From: an uncultured bacterium
GTDB lineage: Bacteria; Muiribacteriota; Ozemobacteria; Ozemobacterales; Ozemobacteraceae
Length of the DNA: 64,000 bases
Assembly: GCA_937949615.1 (NCBI GenBank)
Contig: CALEDQ010000004.1
Span: forward strand, 1 to 64,000
Reading direction: 5' to 3'
Below are positions 16,845 to 27,079 of this stretch, in pieces (position 1 is the stretch's first letter; the number at the start of each line of letters is the position of its first letter). The position numbers and the translations under genes were made by a program. Below the pieces are notes generated by a model. The model did not search any database. It saw only the letters and a list, made by a program, of their open reading frames with translations, and was not told where the DNA came from.

Positions 16845-17435
16845 TCAATTCATACCATTAAACTTCTCAGCCGTTGCCTGACCAGCCTGATTAATATCAC
16901 TTCTTTTTAACACTTTCCATACTGTCAGAAAAAGTATTTTCAGATCGAGCCAAAATGACTGGTTATCAACATACCACACGTCAAGTTCGAATTTTTTCTG
17001 CCACGAAATGGCGTTTCGCCCGTTTATCTGTGCCCAGCCGGTAATACCAGGTCTGACATTATGGCGCCTTTTCTGCTCTTCGCTGTATAAAGGCAGATAT
17101 TCCATCAACAGCGGCCGGGGGCCAACCAACGACATGTCACCCCTTAAAACATTTAGCAATTCTGGCAATTCATCGATACTGGTCGAGCGCAAAAACTGAC
17201 CGAATGGTGTAACTCTCTGCTCGTCAGGTAACAAATGGCCTTTTGCATCTCTGGCATCGAGCATGGTTCTAAATTTCAGCATTTCAAAAGGCCTGCCATC
17301 AAGACCAGGCCTGGTCTGCCTGAACAGAACAGGCCGCCCCAGTTTACGCCGGATCAATACTGCAACGAACAACATCATAGGCCCCAGAAACACAAGGCAC
17401 GAACATGCCACCACAATGTCTATAGCTCTTTTCAA
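16845..17435 (-). CDS. Initiating sugar-phosphate transferase (PglC/WcaJ C-terminal type)
   Basis: 196 residues. Bacterial sugar transferase family: one N-terminal hydrophobic reentrant helix ([20 protein letters not shown]), then [40 protein letters not shown] and [10 protein letters not shown] with the catalytic Asp-Glu pair, and [14 protein letters not shown]. It moves a sugar phosphate from a UDP-sugar to undecaprenyl phosphate at the inner membrane, starting repeat-unit assembly. The start is taken as TTG at 17435: it overlaps the stop of the upstream glycosyltransferase (TTGA) and has AGGAGG 8 bases upstream. The ATG six codons earlier is less likely. Confidence 0.93.
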   Translation of the reverse strand: MKRAIDIVVACSCLVFLGPMMLFVAVLIRRKLGRPVLFRQTRPGLDGRPFEMLKFRTMLDARDAKGHLLPDEQRVTPFGQFLRSTSIDELPELLNVLRGDMSLVGPRPLLMEYLPLYSEEQKRRHNVRPGITGWAQINGRNAISWQKKFELDVWYVDNQSFWLDLKILFLTVWKVLKRSDINQAGQATAEKFNGMN

Positions 17436-18676
17436 GCTGTGCCCCTCCTGCATTCTTCAAATACGCCTTCGAGAAAATCGGCGAATTCTGAAGCAAGAAT
17501 GTCACGGTCGAATTTTGATTCGGCAAGTTTCCTGGCATTCTGACTCAGTTGCGGACGCCTGGCCTTGTTATCGGCAAGGTAACACAAAGCCTCTGCGAAG
17601 GCCTGGGGATTGTCAGGTTCAACTGCGACACCGCAATCATATTCCCGGATCATGTCGGCGAGCCAGCCAGGGTAATTATTCAGAACCGGCAGGCCAGAGG
17701 CAATGTAATCAAAAAACTTGTTCGGTGACGTGCCATAGTAAAAGGCAGGAACATTATCGAGTATCATCAGACCAACGTCAGCACAGCTGACAATTTTACC
17801 AAGCTTCGTCTTTGGCATTGGATCGATGAAAAAACAGTTTTTCAACCCTTCCTTTTCGGCTCGGGCAATTAAAGCCGGTTTAAGCTTGCCGTCGCCGATA
17901 AAGAAAATCTTTATATCATTGCGAGCCTTTTGTTTCAGAATAGCAGCCGCATCCAAAACAGCATGCAGACCGTTGGCAATGCCATGAGCTCCGGTAAAAA
18001 CCGCAACACAATCATTGTCTGTGACACCCGGTAATTTCAGATCAGACCTGTCTCCCGGAACAAAAATATCAAGATCGCAACCATTGGGAATCATGGTTAC
18101 GGTTTTACCAGGAGCACTGCGTTTTTCAATACCAGCTTTGATCCCTGGCGAGAGGCCAATACAGGCGGAAGCCGCGCGATAGGTCATCAATTCAAGAAAT
18201 GACATGCCTGCAAGAACAACCGGGTTGGTGACAACTCCCATAGCCTTTGGAAGCTCCGGCCACAGATCACGAACTTCGAAAACGAACGGCTTTCTGCGTA
18301 AATATCTTGCAAAAATTCCTGGAATACCTGCTGTAAGCGGCGTACTTGTTGCAAAAACCAGATCATATTCAAGGGTTAAGGCAAAGTATATGCTGACAAT
18401 GGCATAACAAGCAAAAAGCCACGCCCTCTGCAACAGGCTCTGGTGATTGCTGTATTCAAGATTGAACTGAATTACATCAATACCATCGACCACGCCCCTG
18501 CGAAAAAGGTCATTCTGGGAGCCAGAAAGTTCAAGGTCTTTATTCTGGCCCTGCGAAACACAAACCATGGTAACGCGATGCCCACGTTTAAGAAGTCGTT
18601 GAGCCATCTCATAGGATCTGGTACCGCCAGCTGAGCGCGGAGTGTTGAAATATTGATGAAAGTATAGAACGTGCAT
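17432..18676 (-). CDS. Family 4 glycosyltransferase (WbuB-like)
   Basis: 414 residues, GT-B fold. The N terminus [20 protein letters not shown] is the hallmark of WbuB-type glycosyltransferases, often found next to WecB-type epimerases and acting on FucNAc or ManNAc-type donors. The C-terminal domain contains [19 protein letters not shown] and [14 protein letters not shown], the donor-binding region. Cytoplasmic or peripheral membrane enzyme adding the second sugar to the lipid-linked repeat unit. Overlaps the sugar-phosphate transferase gene by 4 bases. The exact donor cannot be read from the sequence. Confidence 0.92.
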   Translation of the reverse strand: MHVLYFHQYFNTPRSAGGTRSYEMAQRLLKRGHRVTMVCVSQGQNKDLELSGSQNDLFRRGVVDGIDVIQFNLEYSNHQSLLQRAWLFACYAIVSIYFALTLEYDLVFATSTPLTAGIPGIFARYLRRKPFVFEVRDLWPELPKAMGVVTNPVVLAGMSFLELMTYRAASACIGLSPGIKAGIEKRSAPGKTVTMIPNGCDLDIFVPGDRSDLKLPGVTDNDCVAVFTGAHGIANGLHAVLDAAAILKQKARNDIKIFFIGDGKLKPALIARAEKEGLKNCFFIDPMPKTKLGKIVSCADVGLMILDNVPAFYYGTSPNKFFDYIASGLPVLNNYPGWLADMIREYDCGVAVEPDNPQAFAEALCYLADNKARRPQLSQNARKLAESKFDRDILASEFADFLEGVFEECRRGTA

Positions 18677-18714
18677 AAAAAACAGCTTTCAAAAAAGTAT
18701 TTTATAATTTCTTA

Positions 18715-20682
18715 TCATACCGGTTCAAAATATGAAATAAATTTCACGCTGTTTCTACTTTTTACACGTATTTCAATAGATATGGCAGGTTCTGCCCAAT
18801 AATAATAAGGCGACCACCATCCGACCTCAGAAGCCTTGTCGGCCCTTACAAGTTTCATTATTTCAATCGGTGCATCGGCTGTAACTGCCAGCCTAAAAAA
18901 ACCGGCAGGAGTGCGCAAAAGCAGGTTGTGAGCTTTTTCGTTGAATTCGTATTCGTAATCAGCCAATAACCAGTGAAGACTTATGGTCTGTGAATTTTTT
19001 TCAATTCCTGTTTTCGCAACGGTGTCCTCAATCGACCATCGATCAGGGCCATCCTGCTGGATTTTTCGGGTATGTAAAACCCCATTTTCCTTGTAAGCGT
19101 TATGGGTTGCCGTAAAAATTTTTCTCTCTGCGCACCAGTCAGTTTTTACGCATGGCCAGGGCAGATATAGAAATCGACTTACCTTCTTCAACTGGTCAGA
19201 ATCGCCCACACAGACTGTGTTATGCACCCGGGTTTCGCAGAACATACCGGCAAACTGGCAAGGTGAGTTATAAGAAAACGAACCGGGATCCAAAGTTATT
19301 GGCAGTCCTTTCCACCATAGGTCAACATGCAGCAGATCCGCCTGAGCCGGTCTATGTATGAATCTTTCCGGGGCATAGCAGAAAAGTCTGGAATCTCTAC
19401 CGGCAAATATGAACCAACCGCTTTTCACCGTCTCTGGCAGAGAATTTTCAGGCAGTTTTTTTACTGCCTGCTTGTTGGCAAGTGAGAACCAATGCAATAC
19501 CTCTTCTTGCGCACCAGATGATACGGGCACTTGATAACCAAGCAGCCCTGCCAGCAAACTTATTGCCGGCCTGAAATCAAGGTAATCACAATTGGTCAAC
19601 GGTAGAATACTGGCGCCGTCATTTGGCCCATGCAATGGCGCCAAGCCGGTCTCAAGATCTGTAATCCCAACCATGAAACGCAAAGCCCGACTTGCTGCAT
19701 CAATCAGTCGATTATCGGCAAAACTGCCCAACGACTTCTTCATTGCCAGATACCAGGCAAGATCGTGCAGCACTACTCGATGATACACGGTCGAATGCTG
19801 CGAGAAAGCCCCGTCTTCGTAAATTAGAGTCTCGACCTGTCTTATCAGTTCTTTTTCGGCAAGAGCAATGAACCAGGCAGAACCAGGCAAATCAGGCAAA
19901 ATCGCTGCCGCAGTGAATAGGCCAACGCATTCGCTGATACCGTGATTGTTGTTTTGACTCAGGGCGTAGTTAATATTACCGGCAATTCTTATAGCGGTAA
20001 AAGCGACAAATTGCCGCCATTTCGCCAGTCTTGCGGCAGTGGTGGCTTTAGCCTCGGAAAAAACCCTGATAGCAAAGCAGGTTGCAATAAGTCGAAAGGT
20101 TGCTTCCTGACCACATTTCCAGTTTACACCACAATTTGGCGGGTTTTCATCGAGCCAGTTTTCAAATAATTTCCAGAACCCTTCGGCAAAATTTTCATTG
20201 CCGGTTCTGGCATAGGCTCTGACAAGAGAGAAAGCCCAAGGAAAGCGGTTGATTTCCCAGACACATTTTATGTCACCCAGACCAAAATCAGAGATCCTGG
20301 ACCAGTGACCTGATTGTTCATAAACAGCGCCACTCATGGCATTTTTGTGCCAGGCAGGCGGAAAGCCGAGCTGTTTTCGATGATGGCTGAAAAGCAGGAA
20401 CTCACCGCGCAAGACGGCTTCTGCTTCGACAATAACACTCCTTGAATAGTTTGAATCCTTATCTAAAGAATTCAATTTATTTGCCAATGCAGAATCGAAG
20501 CCAGATGGTATAAATGTCAGAGCCGGCGAAAGTTCAGAATGTACAGGAATACCAGGCCAACTGCCAGCAGGCAATCGTCGTTCAAACAGTCTCAGCTTGT
20601 GAGCGATAGCATAGTAACACCTGTATATCAGCCAGCGTGGCCCCAGGTATTTCAGAAGGTAAAAAAAGTTCTTGATATTCAC
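18715..20682 (-). CDS. Heparinase II/III-family (alginate lyase-like) protein
   Basis: 655 residues. N-terminal alpha/alpha toroid containing ALSQNNNHGISECVGLFTAA, the family signature with the catalytic Asn-His region. The C-terminal beta-sandwich contains ITLDPGSFSYN and ETRVHNTVCVGDSDQ. No signal peptide is seen, so the protein is probably cytoplasmic. Proteins of this type occur in many O-antigen clusters next to WbuB-type transferases, WecB and bi-domain oxidoreductases, exactly as here; a role in polysaccharide modification is assumed, not proven. It starts 4 bases after wecB ends, so the genes are co-transcribed. Confidence 0.88.
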   Translation of the reverse strand: MNIKNFFYLLKYLGPRWLIYRCYYAIAHKLRLFERRLPAGSWPGIPVHSELSPALTFIPSGFDSALANKLNSLDKDSNYSRSVIVEAEAVLRGEFLLFSHHRKQLGFPPAWHKNAMSGAVYEQSGHWSRISDFGLGDIKCVWEINRFPWAFSLVRAYARTGNENFAEGFWKLFENWLDENPPNCGVNWKCGQEATFRLIATCFAIRVFSEAKATTAARLAKWRQFVAFTAIRIAGNINYALSQNNNHGISECVGLFTAAAILPDLPGSAWFIALAEKELIRQVETLIYEDGAFSQHSTVYHRVVLHDLAWYLAMKKSLGSFADNRLIDAASRALRFMVGITDLETGLAPLHGPNDGASILPLTNCDYLDFRPAISLLAGLLGYQVPVSSGAQEEVLHWFSLANKQAVKKLPENSLPETVKSGWFIFAGRDSRLFCYAPERFIHRPAQADLLHVDLWWKGLPITLDPGSFSYNSPCQFAGMFCETRVHNTVCVGDSDQLKKVSRFLYLPWPCVKTDWCAERKIFTATHNAYKENGVLHTRKIQQDGPDRWSIEDTVAKTGIEKNSQTISLHWLLADYEYEFNEKAHNLLLRTPAGFFRLAVTADAPIEIMKLVRADKASEVGWWSPYYYWAEPAISIEIRVKSRNSVKFISYFEPV

Positions 20683-20686
20683 CCGG

Positions 20687-21778
20687 TCAAATCAACTTTT
20701 CGAGCTGAGCGACGATACGTTCGGCGGTTTTGCCGTCCCACAAAGGTGGAATGTTGCCTTTTTTCCATTGTCCGGCAAACAGTTTGTCAAAATATGGCGC
20801 AAATTTTGCAGGGTCAGTGCCGACCAGCTCATTTGTTCCAATTGTAATGGTTTCGGGCCGTTCGGTATTGTCACGGGCAGTCAGGCACGGAACACCCATA
20901 ACTGTTGTTTCTTCGGTTATTCCGCCTGAATCGGTCACGACCGCGAAAGCATTCTTGACCAGGTAATTGAATTCGAGATAGCCCAAAGGTTCAGTCAGGT
21001 AGAGATTTTCGGCAACAAGACCCAGGCCAGCCAGATTCTTCGCCGTTCTCGGGTGAACAGGAAAAATAACCGGCAAGCCACGAGAATGCTGAAGAATTTT
21101 TGTAAGCATGTCTTTCAGGTGCATCTCACCATCGACGTTATTAGGACGATGCAGGGTTATCACCAGATATTTTCCCTGCTGCAATTCTGCTTCATTCCAG
21201 ATTGACGGCTGTCTGAAGTTCGGCATCTGCCGCAAAAGGGTGTCGATCATGGTATTGCCGACAAAGAAAATGCGGCTCCCAGGCACACCGGTCTGTTTGA
21301 GGTAATTGTTCGCAACTTCACTGGTAGTGAAAAACCAGTTGGTAATGGCGTCAGTAACCATGCGGTTGATTTCTTCAGGCATGGCCCAGTCGCCAGATCT
21401 GATACCGCCCTCAACATGGGCCACCGGCACATGCAGTTTCTGGGCAGTAATCGAGCAGGCCATGGTCGAAGTCACATCGCCCACCACCAGACAAAGTTTC
21501 GTTTTTTCAGCCAGAAGAAGCTTTTCATAGCCGGTCATTATACCGGCCGTCTGTTCGGCCTGAGTTCCAGAACCGACTTCGAGGTTGAAGTGCGGATCAG
21601 GAATACCAAGCTGCTCAAAAAAGCTTCCTGACATATTCTTGTCATAGTGCTGACCAGTGTGAATCAGACGATAGCAAAGGTCAGAGCCTCGTGCCTTTGC
21701 AGCTTCGAGGGCATGTATGATCGGGGCAATCTTCATGAAATTAGGCCGAGCTCCGGCGATAATATCTATTTTTCTCAT
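20687..21778 (-). CDS. wecB: UDP-N-acetylglucosamine 2-epimerase, non-hydrolysing
   Basis: 363 residues. Interconverts UDP-GlcNAc and UDP-ManNAc. Seen: AGARPNFMKIAPI at the N terminus, VVGDVTSTMACSI, VAHVEGGIRSGDW, VITLHRPNNVD and VTDSGGITEETTVMGVPC, which form the UDP and sugar site of the GT-B-like epimerases. Overlaps the preceding bi-domain oxidoreductase gene by ATGA. With the UDP-HexNAc dehydrogenase at 39073 it could produce a ManNAc uronic acid, although that dehydrogenase looks more TviB-like than WecC-like. Confidence 0.95.
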   Translation of the reverse strand: MRKIDIIAGARPNFMKIAPIIHALEAAKARGSDLCYRLIHTGQHYDKNMSGSFFEQLGIPDPHFNLEVGSGTQAEQTAGIMTGYEKLLLAEKTKLCLVVGDVTSTMACSITAQKLHVPVAHVEGGIRSGDWAMPEEINRMVTDAITNWFFTTSEVANNYLKQTGVPGSRIFFVGNTMIDTLLRQMPNFRQPSIWNEAELQQGKYLVITLHRPNNVDGEMHLKDMLTKILQHSRGLPVIFPVHPRTAKNLAGLGLVAENLYLTEPLGYLEFNYLVKNAFAVVTDSGGITEETTVMGVPCLTARDNTERPETITIGTNELVGTDPAKFAPYFDKLFAGQWKKGNIPPLWDGKTAERIVAQLEKLI

Positions 21779-23961
21779 TGCTTCACCTGACTTTTCTGAG
21801 GCTGCAGCTTTGCATATTCCTCAGCAAGAAAAATTGTGTGATGTTCATTACCACTTTTTACTGCCGCAAAGCTGGCTAGAGTAGTATTAACAATGTCTGA
21901 AAAAGGTATCAAAGACTTGCCACCGTTTTCAACCAGGCTGACGAATTCGGCAAACTGGCTAACGTGGCCTTTGTCCTGACTCCAGGTTTTGTAATTGCTA
22001 AAACCTTTGAAACCATGGCCTTCAAGACGAATAAAGTTATCAAGAGCCAAAACCCTGCCTTCAGAAAATACTTGCATGGTCTCTTTCGGAAATGCCTTGT
22101 TACCGTTGGCAAAATAGTTAACAACACCGACCGAACCATCGGCAAAACTGAGGGTAATGACAGCGGTATCGAAAGTATTGGCATTTTTCTGTAAAAATTC
22201 ACAATTAACGCTAACAATCGATGAACCAGCAATAAACGCCATCAGGTCAATGAAATGGCAGGCTTCACCAATAATACGGCCGCCACCAATCTGCGGATCA
22301 TGCACCCAATGGCTGGCCGGAATAATCCCTGCATTCACCACCATATTCATTGCCAGAGGCTCGCTGCGGCCGACAAGCAGTTCTTTCATCTTCTTAATGT
22401 GCGGACTGAACCGACGATTAAATCCAACCATGATCTGAGTCGAACGGCCCCCGGCTTCTGCTTCGCGTACAAGAGTCTCAATGCGTGACAATTCTTCATC
22501 GGTCAGACACAACGGCTTTTCGACAAAGACGTTGCGACCACTTTTTAGAGCCTTTTCCACCATGGCAGCGTGACTGTTGTGGTTAGTAGCGATAAAAACA
22601 GTATTTACTTCTTTGTCTGCCCATACTTCTTCTAGGTCAGTGGTGGCACTGGTAAAGCCAAATTTTTTAGCGATATGGGCAGCAGCTGCACCATTAGTAC
22701 GGGCAGCGACATATTTAAGGCCAGCCGGAGTTTTTGCCAGAGCAGGTGCCATGGTCATTTTGGCAAAATTACCAGAGCCGATAAGAGCGGCCACACATTT
22801 TCCAGAGCCTTTAGCAACAGCTTTGCCAAAGCAAATGGTCGAACTTCGAACAGACTGAGTTGGGTATTTGAGGATTATCCCGAGAGAATTTCTGTCACCG
22901 GTAACGGTTTTGTAAGCTTCGGCCGCCTGAGCAAAATCATATCTATGGGTTATGAGACTCGCAACGTCGATCTGACCGCCGGCAATAGCCCCGAGCACTG
23001 CTTCAAAATTGCGTTGTTCGGTCCAGCGAACGAAGCCAACAGGGTAATCGTGACCACTCAACTCATATTCAGAATCATATCGGCCCGGGCCATAAGAGCA
23101 TGAGACCTGAAAAGTCAGTTCCTTTTCGTAAAAATCGCTACGTTGCAGGTTTAAACCAACAACCCCCACCAGAACGATTTTGCCACGTTTTCGACACATC
23201 TGTGCAGCCTGATGCATAATTTCATCAGTTTTGGCGCTGGCAGTAATTATAACAGCGTCAACGCCAATATTCTGAGAAAAAGCATGCGCAAGATTAACCG
23301 GGTCGCCACAGCCAATCTGACAGATTTCGGCACCAAATTTTTTGGCCAGCTCCAGGCGGTCTTTATCCAGGTCGACAGCTAAAACCTGGCAACCACTGGC
23401 ACGCAGAAGCTGAATTACAACGAGCCCAATCAGGCCAGCCCCGAAAACAACTGCCTTCTGTCCCAACTCAGGTTTGACTAGGCGCACTCCCTGCAGACCA
23501 ATGGACCCAAGAACTGTAAAAGCTGCTTCTTCATCAGAGACATTTTCAGGGACTTTTACGCAAAGGTTTTTGGGCACACAAACAAACTCAGCGTGATTGC
23601 CGTTCGAAGCGACACGATCACCAACAGCAAATCCGGTCACCCCGGCCCCAACCTCAATGACTTTACCAACATTGCAATAACCAAGAGGAAGCGGCTCATC
23701 AAGGCGGTTAAAAACAGTTTCCAAGGTCGGTAGAATGCCATCGGTTCTGATTTTATCCAAAACCTGCCGAACCTTTTCAGGTTGTGACCTGGCTTTTTGC
23801 AGCAGATTGGCCTGCCCAAACTCAACAAGCATACGTTCTGTCCCGGCAGACAATAATGAGGCCGTAGTTTGAATAAGCAAGTGCCCGGCTTTCACACGTG
23901 GAGAAGGAACCTCAACGGATTCTGTTAACCCGCTTTTTAGATTTTGCAATATTTGCTTCAT
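21775..23961 (-). CDS. Bi-domain oxidoreductase (zinc-type alcohol dehydrogenase fused to Gfo/Idh/MocA)
   Basis: 728 residues. Residues about 1-370 form a medium-chain dehydrogenase (YCNVGKVIEVGAGVTGFAVG, NAD loop VVFGAGLIGLVVIQLLRASG). Residues about 385-700 form a Gfo/Idh/MocA oxidoreductase (AALIGSGNFAKMTMAPAL, FVEKPLCLTDEEL with the conserved EKP). Fused proteins of this type are recurrent in O-antigen and capsule clusters, beside WecB and heparinase-like proteins. The sugar oxidised or reduced is not known. The ATG at 23961 has AAAGGCGA about 8 bases upstream; the extension to 24000 would run into the previous gene and is rejected. Here GC content begins to fall toward the AT-rich part of the operon. 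Confidence 0.92.
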   Translation of the reverse strand: MKQILQNLKSGLTESVEVPSPRVKAGHLLIQTTASLLSAGTERMLVEFGQANLLQKARSQPEKVRQVLDKIRTDGILPTLETVFNRLDEPLPLGYCNVGKVIEVGAGVTGFAVGDRVASNGNHAEFVCVPKNLCVKVPENVSDEEAAFTVLGSIGLQGVRLVKPELGQKAVVFGAGLIGLVVIQLLRASGCQVLAVDLDKDRLELAKKFGAEICQIGCGDPVNLAHAFSQNIGVDAVIITASAKTDEIMHQAAQMCRKRGKIVLVGVVGLNLQRSDFYEKELTFQVSCSYGPGRYDSEYELSGHDYPVGFVRWTEQRNFEAVLGAIAGGQIDVASLITHRYDFAQAAEAYKTVTGDRNSLGIILKYPTQSVRSSTICFGKAVAKGSGKCVAALIGSGNFAKMTMAPALAKTPAGLKYVAARTNGAAAAHIAKKFGFTSATTDLEEVWADKEVNTVFIATNHNSHAAMVEKALKSGRNVFVEKPLCLTDEELSRIETLVREAEAGGRSTQIMVGFNRRFSPHIKKMKELLVGRSEPLAMNMVVNAGIIPASHWVHDPQIGGGRIIGEACHFIDLMAFIAGSSIVSVNCEFLQKNANTFDTAVITLSFADGSVGVVNYFANGNKAFPKETMQVFSEGRVLALDNFIRLEGHGFKGFSNYKTWSQDKGHVSQFAEFVSLVENGGKSLIPFSDIVNTTLASFAAVKSGNEHHTIFLAEEYAKLQPQKSQVKQ

Positions 23962-23984
23962 TATGAGTCGCCTTTGAAAATGAG

Positions 23985-24953
23985 CTAATTTTCCAAACAA
24001 GTTCGATAAAGTTCAACTAAGCTTTCCACCCCAGAAAGCTCGCAGCTAATTTGAGGTTGGTAGCATTTAAAATCAATTGACGTAATAATTTTTTTCAAGC
24101 TAGCAAAATCACAACTATCATATAATACGCATCCTTCAGGCCTTTCAACGCAGTTGCTAGCAATAACCGGCTTATCAAAATACAATGCCTCTCGTATAGA
24201 AATGGAATCGCCGTCCGTTGTTGTTGCACGAATCATGCAATCAGTAGATTTTATAATCTCAACAAAAGAATGAGGGGTAGGAATTATCAAGATATTTTCT
24301 GGAAGTTCAATCTGCTTTGTTTTGAAATAATCAGCGTAAGAACCAGATGGATCGGAAATTATCAAGCCCAATTTTGGCAAATCGCGAAAAATTTCAACTA
24401 ACGAGGAAATGCCGTAAATTTCGTTAGAATCTTTATCATAGGTTCTGTGCCATGCATTAGTACAGAAATACGCCTCAAATTTTTTTTCCTTGAACAAATA
24501 AAATGAGTTTGGAATCACATCACTTTTGTCGGCAATTGGGGGTATAAAAGCTGAAGCAAATTTGGCATTTGAATTCAATTTTTTGGCGATTCCCAGGCTT
24601 TTTCTATTCAAGACGACAGGCACACCGCATAAGAATATGGAAGCATAATCAAGACAGTTTTTTATAAAACCGAATCTACCTAAATTTCCGTGGTAAGTTA
24701 TTATCAGCTTCTTCCCGAGGAAAAAACACAAAACGGCAAAAAAAAATCGAGCCCAGACGTTTGAAGAATGCAAATGCATAAAACGCGAGTCGTAAATTAC
24801 CTTCAGAGACATCAATATTTTCCAAGGAGATAATAGAATGAACTTATGGTTTATTTTATTGAAACTTAGCCACTCGACCAACCTTGCAACATGAACTCTA
24901 ACCCCTCCGATAGGAGGAGGAAGCTTTCCAACTATGACAAAAAAATCATCCAT
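23985..24953 (-). CDS. Glycosyltransferase, GT4-like
   Basis: 322 residues. N terminus VGKLPPPIGGVRVHVARL resembles the acceptor loop of GT-B glycosyltransferases; KLIITYHGNLGRF follows; ISIREALYFDKPVIASNC near the C terminus carries the E-x7-E-like donor motif. Its C-terminal part is shorter than in typical GT4 enzymes of 360-400 residues. It overlaps the deacetylase stop by 8 bases and has no ribosome site of its own, so translation is coupled. AT-rich codon use. Donor and acceptor unknown. Confidence 0.8.
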   Translation of the reverse strand: MDDFFVIVGKLPPPIGGVRVHVARLVEWLSFNKINHKFILLSPWKILMSLKVIYDSRFMHLHSSNVWARFFFAVLCFFLGKKLIITYHGNLGRFGFIKNCLDYASIFLCGVPVVLNRKSLGIAKKLNSNAKFASAFIPPIADKSDVIPNSFYLFKEKKFEAYFCTNAWHRTYDKDSNEIYGISSLVEIFRDLPKLGLIISDPSGSYADYFKTKQIELPENILIIPTPHSFVEIIKSTDCMIRATTTDGDSISIREALYFDKPVIASNCVERPEGCVLYDSCDFASLKKIITSIDFKCYQPQISCELSGVESLVELYRTCLEN

Positions 24954-25926
24954 TCGGAGGAGTCCTAGTTGTCAAAAAAAATTTTATCAATAGACTAACC
25001 TTTTGAATCAAACTCTTTATACCTTCAGATAAAACAATCAAATAGCCCCAAACCCCAGTAACCTGAAGAATTAATTTGTCCAGACTTGCATCATCAGATA
25101 TACCCATAGTGGGAAGACAAAATGTTGATGTATGTGGCCCGACCCAACCTGGATTAGTGGTTCTTGCAGAGATATAACCAGCATCTTTTACCATTTCTAA
25201 ATTAGATTCTTCATAACTCCCATTTGGAAAGCAAAAATGCTTTACTTCAAAGCCAAGCTTTTCCTCAAGCATGAACTTAGAATAAAAGATTTCTCTATGT
25301 ACAACATCGGGTTTGCAACTTGTAAGAATCGGATGACTGACTGTGTGCGACCCAATTTCTCCGCCGAGCTCAATGAAAGCCCTAACATCATCTAGAGAAA
25401 GCGAACTATTCGTTTCGAATTCTTGATCGACATTAAATTCCTTTTGCTTAAGCAGCCACGCATTTTTTTCTTGCTCAGACATTTTTTTTAAGCATGCAAC
25501 TTCCAGAGAAGTCAAGCCAGGGGCCTTCCACCAAAACTTTTTATTTGTATCAAAAATCCCTGACACGATATAAATCAGACAAGGTATCTTATGTCTTGCT
25601 ATGGTCGGAAAAAGCTCTTTGTTTCCGATATGACCATCATCAAAAGTCAATACCAAAGATTTTTTTGGCAATTTATCAACATTTCCATCTTTAATCGCCG
25701 ATACAAGCGTGCTCATAGAAATAAGATTATATTCTTTAACAAGAAACTCGATATGAGCAGAAAATGCAAATACATTAGGGTCATGATAATTTATAATTGT
25801 TACATAATTTGAAGAAAAATATTCAAATATTTTGGGTATTTGCAAAAAAACAACCAATTTACAAAAAACTTTTTTTAATTTTTTGTAAAATTTGTTTTTT
25901 TTTATTTTAAAATCTAAGCTTTTCAC
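24946..25926 (-). CDS. Polysaccharide deacetylase family (NodB-like) protein
   Basis: 326 residues. NodB homology domain: LVLTFDDGHIGN with the metal-binding Asp pair near residue 95, then GSHTVSHPILTS with the H-x3-H metal ligands, and FCFPNGSYEE. A hydrolase that would remove N-acetyl groups (or act on another acyl group) of a sugar. No cleavable signal peptide; the N terminus is lysine-rich with one moderately hydrophobic stretch. GTG start. It follows the GT4 gene by 4 bases and overlaps the next one. It may remove an acetyl group from a lipid-linked sugar during assembly (inference). Confidence 0.88.
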   Translation of the reverse strand: MKSLDFKIKKNKFYKKLKKVFCKLVVFLQIPKIFEYFSSNYVTIINYHDPNVFAFSAHIEFLVKEYNLISMSTLVSAIKDGNVDKLPKKSLVLTFDDGHIGNKELFPTIARHKIPCLIYIVSGIFDTNKKFWWKAPGLTSLEVACLKKMSEQEKNAWLLKQKEFNVDQEFETNSSLSLDDVRAFIELGGEIGSHTVSHPILTSCKPDVVHREIFYSKFMLEEKLGFEVKHFCFPNGSYEESNLEMVKDAGYISARTTNPGWVGPHTSTFCLPTMGISDDASLDKLILQVTGVWGYLIVLSEGIKSLIQKVSLLIKFFLTTRTPPNG

Positions 25927-25930
25927 AAAT

Positions 25931-27040
25931 TTACTGACTTGAGATTAATTTCCTAAAAAGATTTTGATAAGCTAGGGAGCACTTTTCACTGCTTAGGTTT
26001 TCAAGCGCATAATCTCGGCAATTATTTGCAAGCGACCTTCTTTGATCATTCGTAAGATTAGCAAATTCAACTATTTTCGAAGCAATATCCGCCGACGACT
26101 CTGGGGCAAAAAGAAAACCAGTTAAACCTGGTCTTACTAATTGAGGGATGTCACAGACATTACTAGCCAAAATAGGCAACCCTGAAGCTAAGGCTTCGCA
26201 AATAGCATTGGGATGTCCTTCAAATAAAGAGGGAGCGATTAAGGCGTCACTATGTTTCATCAAATGGCTAACATCATTCCTAACGCCAAGCCAGTGCCAA
26301 TATTTTTCAATACCCAAATCCTTAAGCAGATTACAACACTTTGAATAATAATCTTTGTCTACAACTTCCCCAGCCCACATTATTGTAACGCGCATATTAA
26401 ATTTTTTGATACAAGTCTCAAGAGCTTTGACAAGTGTTATTGCATTTTTTTCCGGCTGAACTCTTGCCACGGATAAAAAACAGAGCTCGTCCAATGGTTT
26501 ATGCTTTTCCTCCTTTACTAATGGCGAAAAATACTCCAAACTTACACTATTTCTTATTAAGTGCAGCTTTGCCTTCAACCAAGAGAAATTTGTTAGTAGC
26601 CACCGATAATGCGTATTATTGTTCGTCGTAACAGCATCAGCAAAACAATGCATCGCAGCAAAAAAGCTCAACAAAAGAGTTTTTCGACCATTTGAAATAA
26701 CACTACGCTCAGAAACAACAAGTTTTGGCTTCTTCAAGCCAATACAAGCTAATTCTAAGTAAAGCGATGGAGTGTAAAGAAAGGCAAGGGCTATATCAAA
26801 ATCATACGCTTTAATCAAAGATCTCAATTTCAGTATAGGCAAAATTGAAAACCGGGAACGTTTTTCGAGACAAATTACACGAAGATCTCTTTTATTAAAC
26901 CTACTGTCATAGTCGCCCCCCTTGTAATATGTTACCAATGTAACTTGATGTCCATAATCTTTCAAGTCGCAAGCAATATTGGCCATCTGTGTTTGGGCCC
27001 CACCAAACGTCAAAGAATCAATCAAGCAAAGAATTTTCAC
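25931..27040 (-). CDS. Family 4 glycosyltransferase
   Basis: 369 residues. N terminus CLIDSLTFGGAQTQMANIAC is the GT4 acceptor-loop pattern; FLSVARVQPEKNAITLVKAL starts the donor domain; APSLFEGHPNAICEALASGL contains the E-x7-E motif. Retaining glycosyltransferase for repeat-unit assembly at the cytoplasmic face. GTG start with AGGGG 6 bases upstream. Confidence 0.93.
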   Translation of the reverse strand: MKILCLIDSLTFGGAQTQMANIACDLKDYGHQVTLVTYYKGGDYDSRFNKRDLRVICLEKRSRFSILPILKLRSLIKAYDFDIALAFLYTPSLYLELACIGLKKPKLVVSERSVISNGRKTLLLSFFAAMHCFADAVTTNNNTHYRWLLTNFSWLKAKLHLIRNSVSLEYFSPLVKEEKHKPLDELCFLSVARVQPEKNAITLVKALETCIKKFNMRVTIMWAGEVVDKDYYSKCCNLLKDLGIEKYWHWLGVRNDVSHLMKHSDALIAPSLFEGHPNAICEALASGLPILASNVCDIPQLVRPGLTGFLFAPESSADIASKIVEFANLTNDQRRSLANNCRDYALENLSSEKCSLAYQNLFRKLISSQ

Positions 27041-27079
27041 ATCGCACCCCTAAAAATTATTGAGTTTGGAGGCAACCAC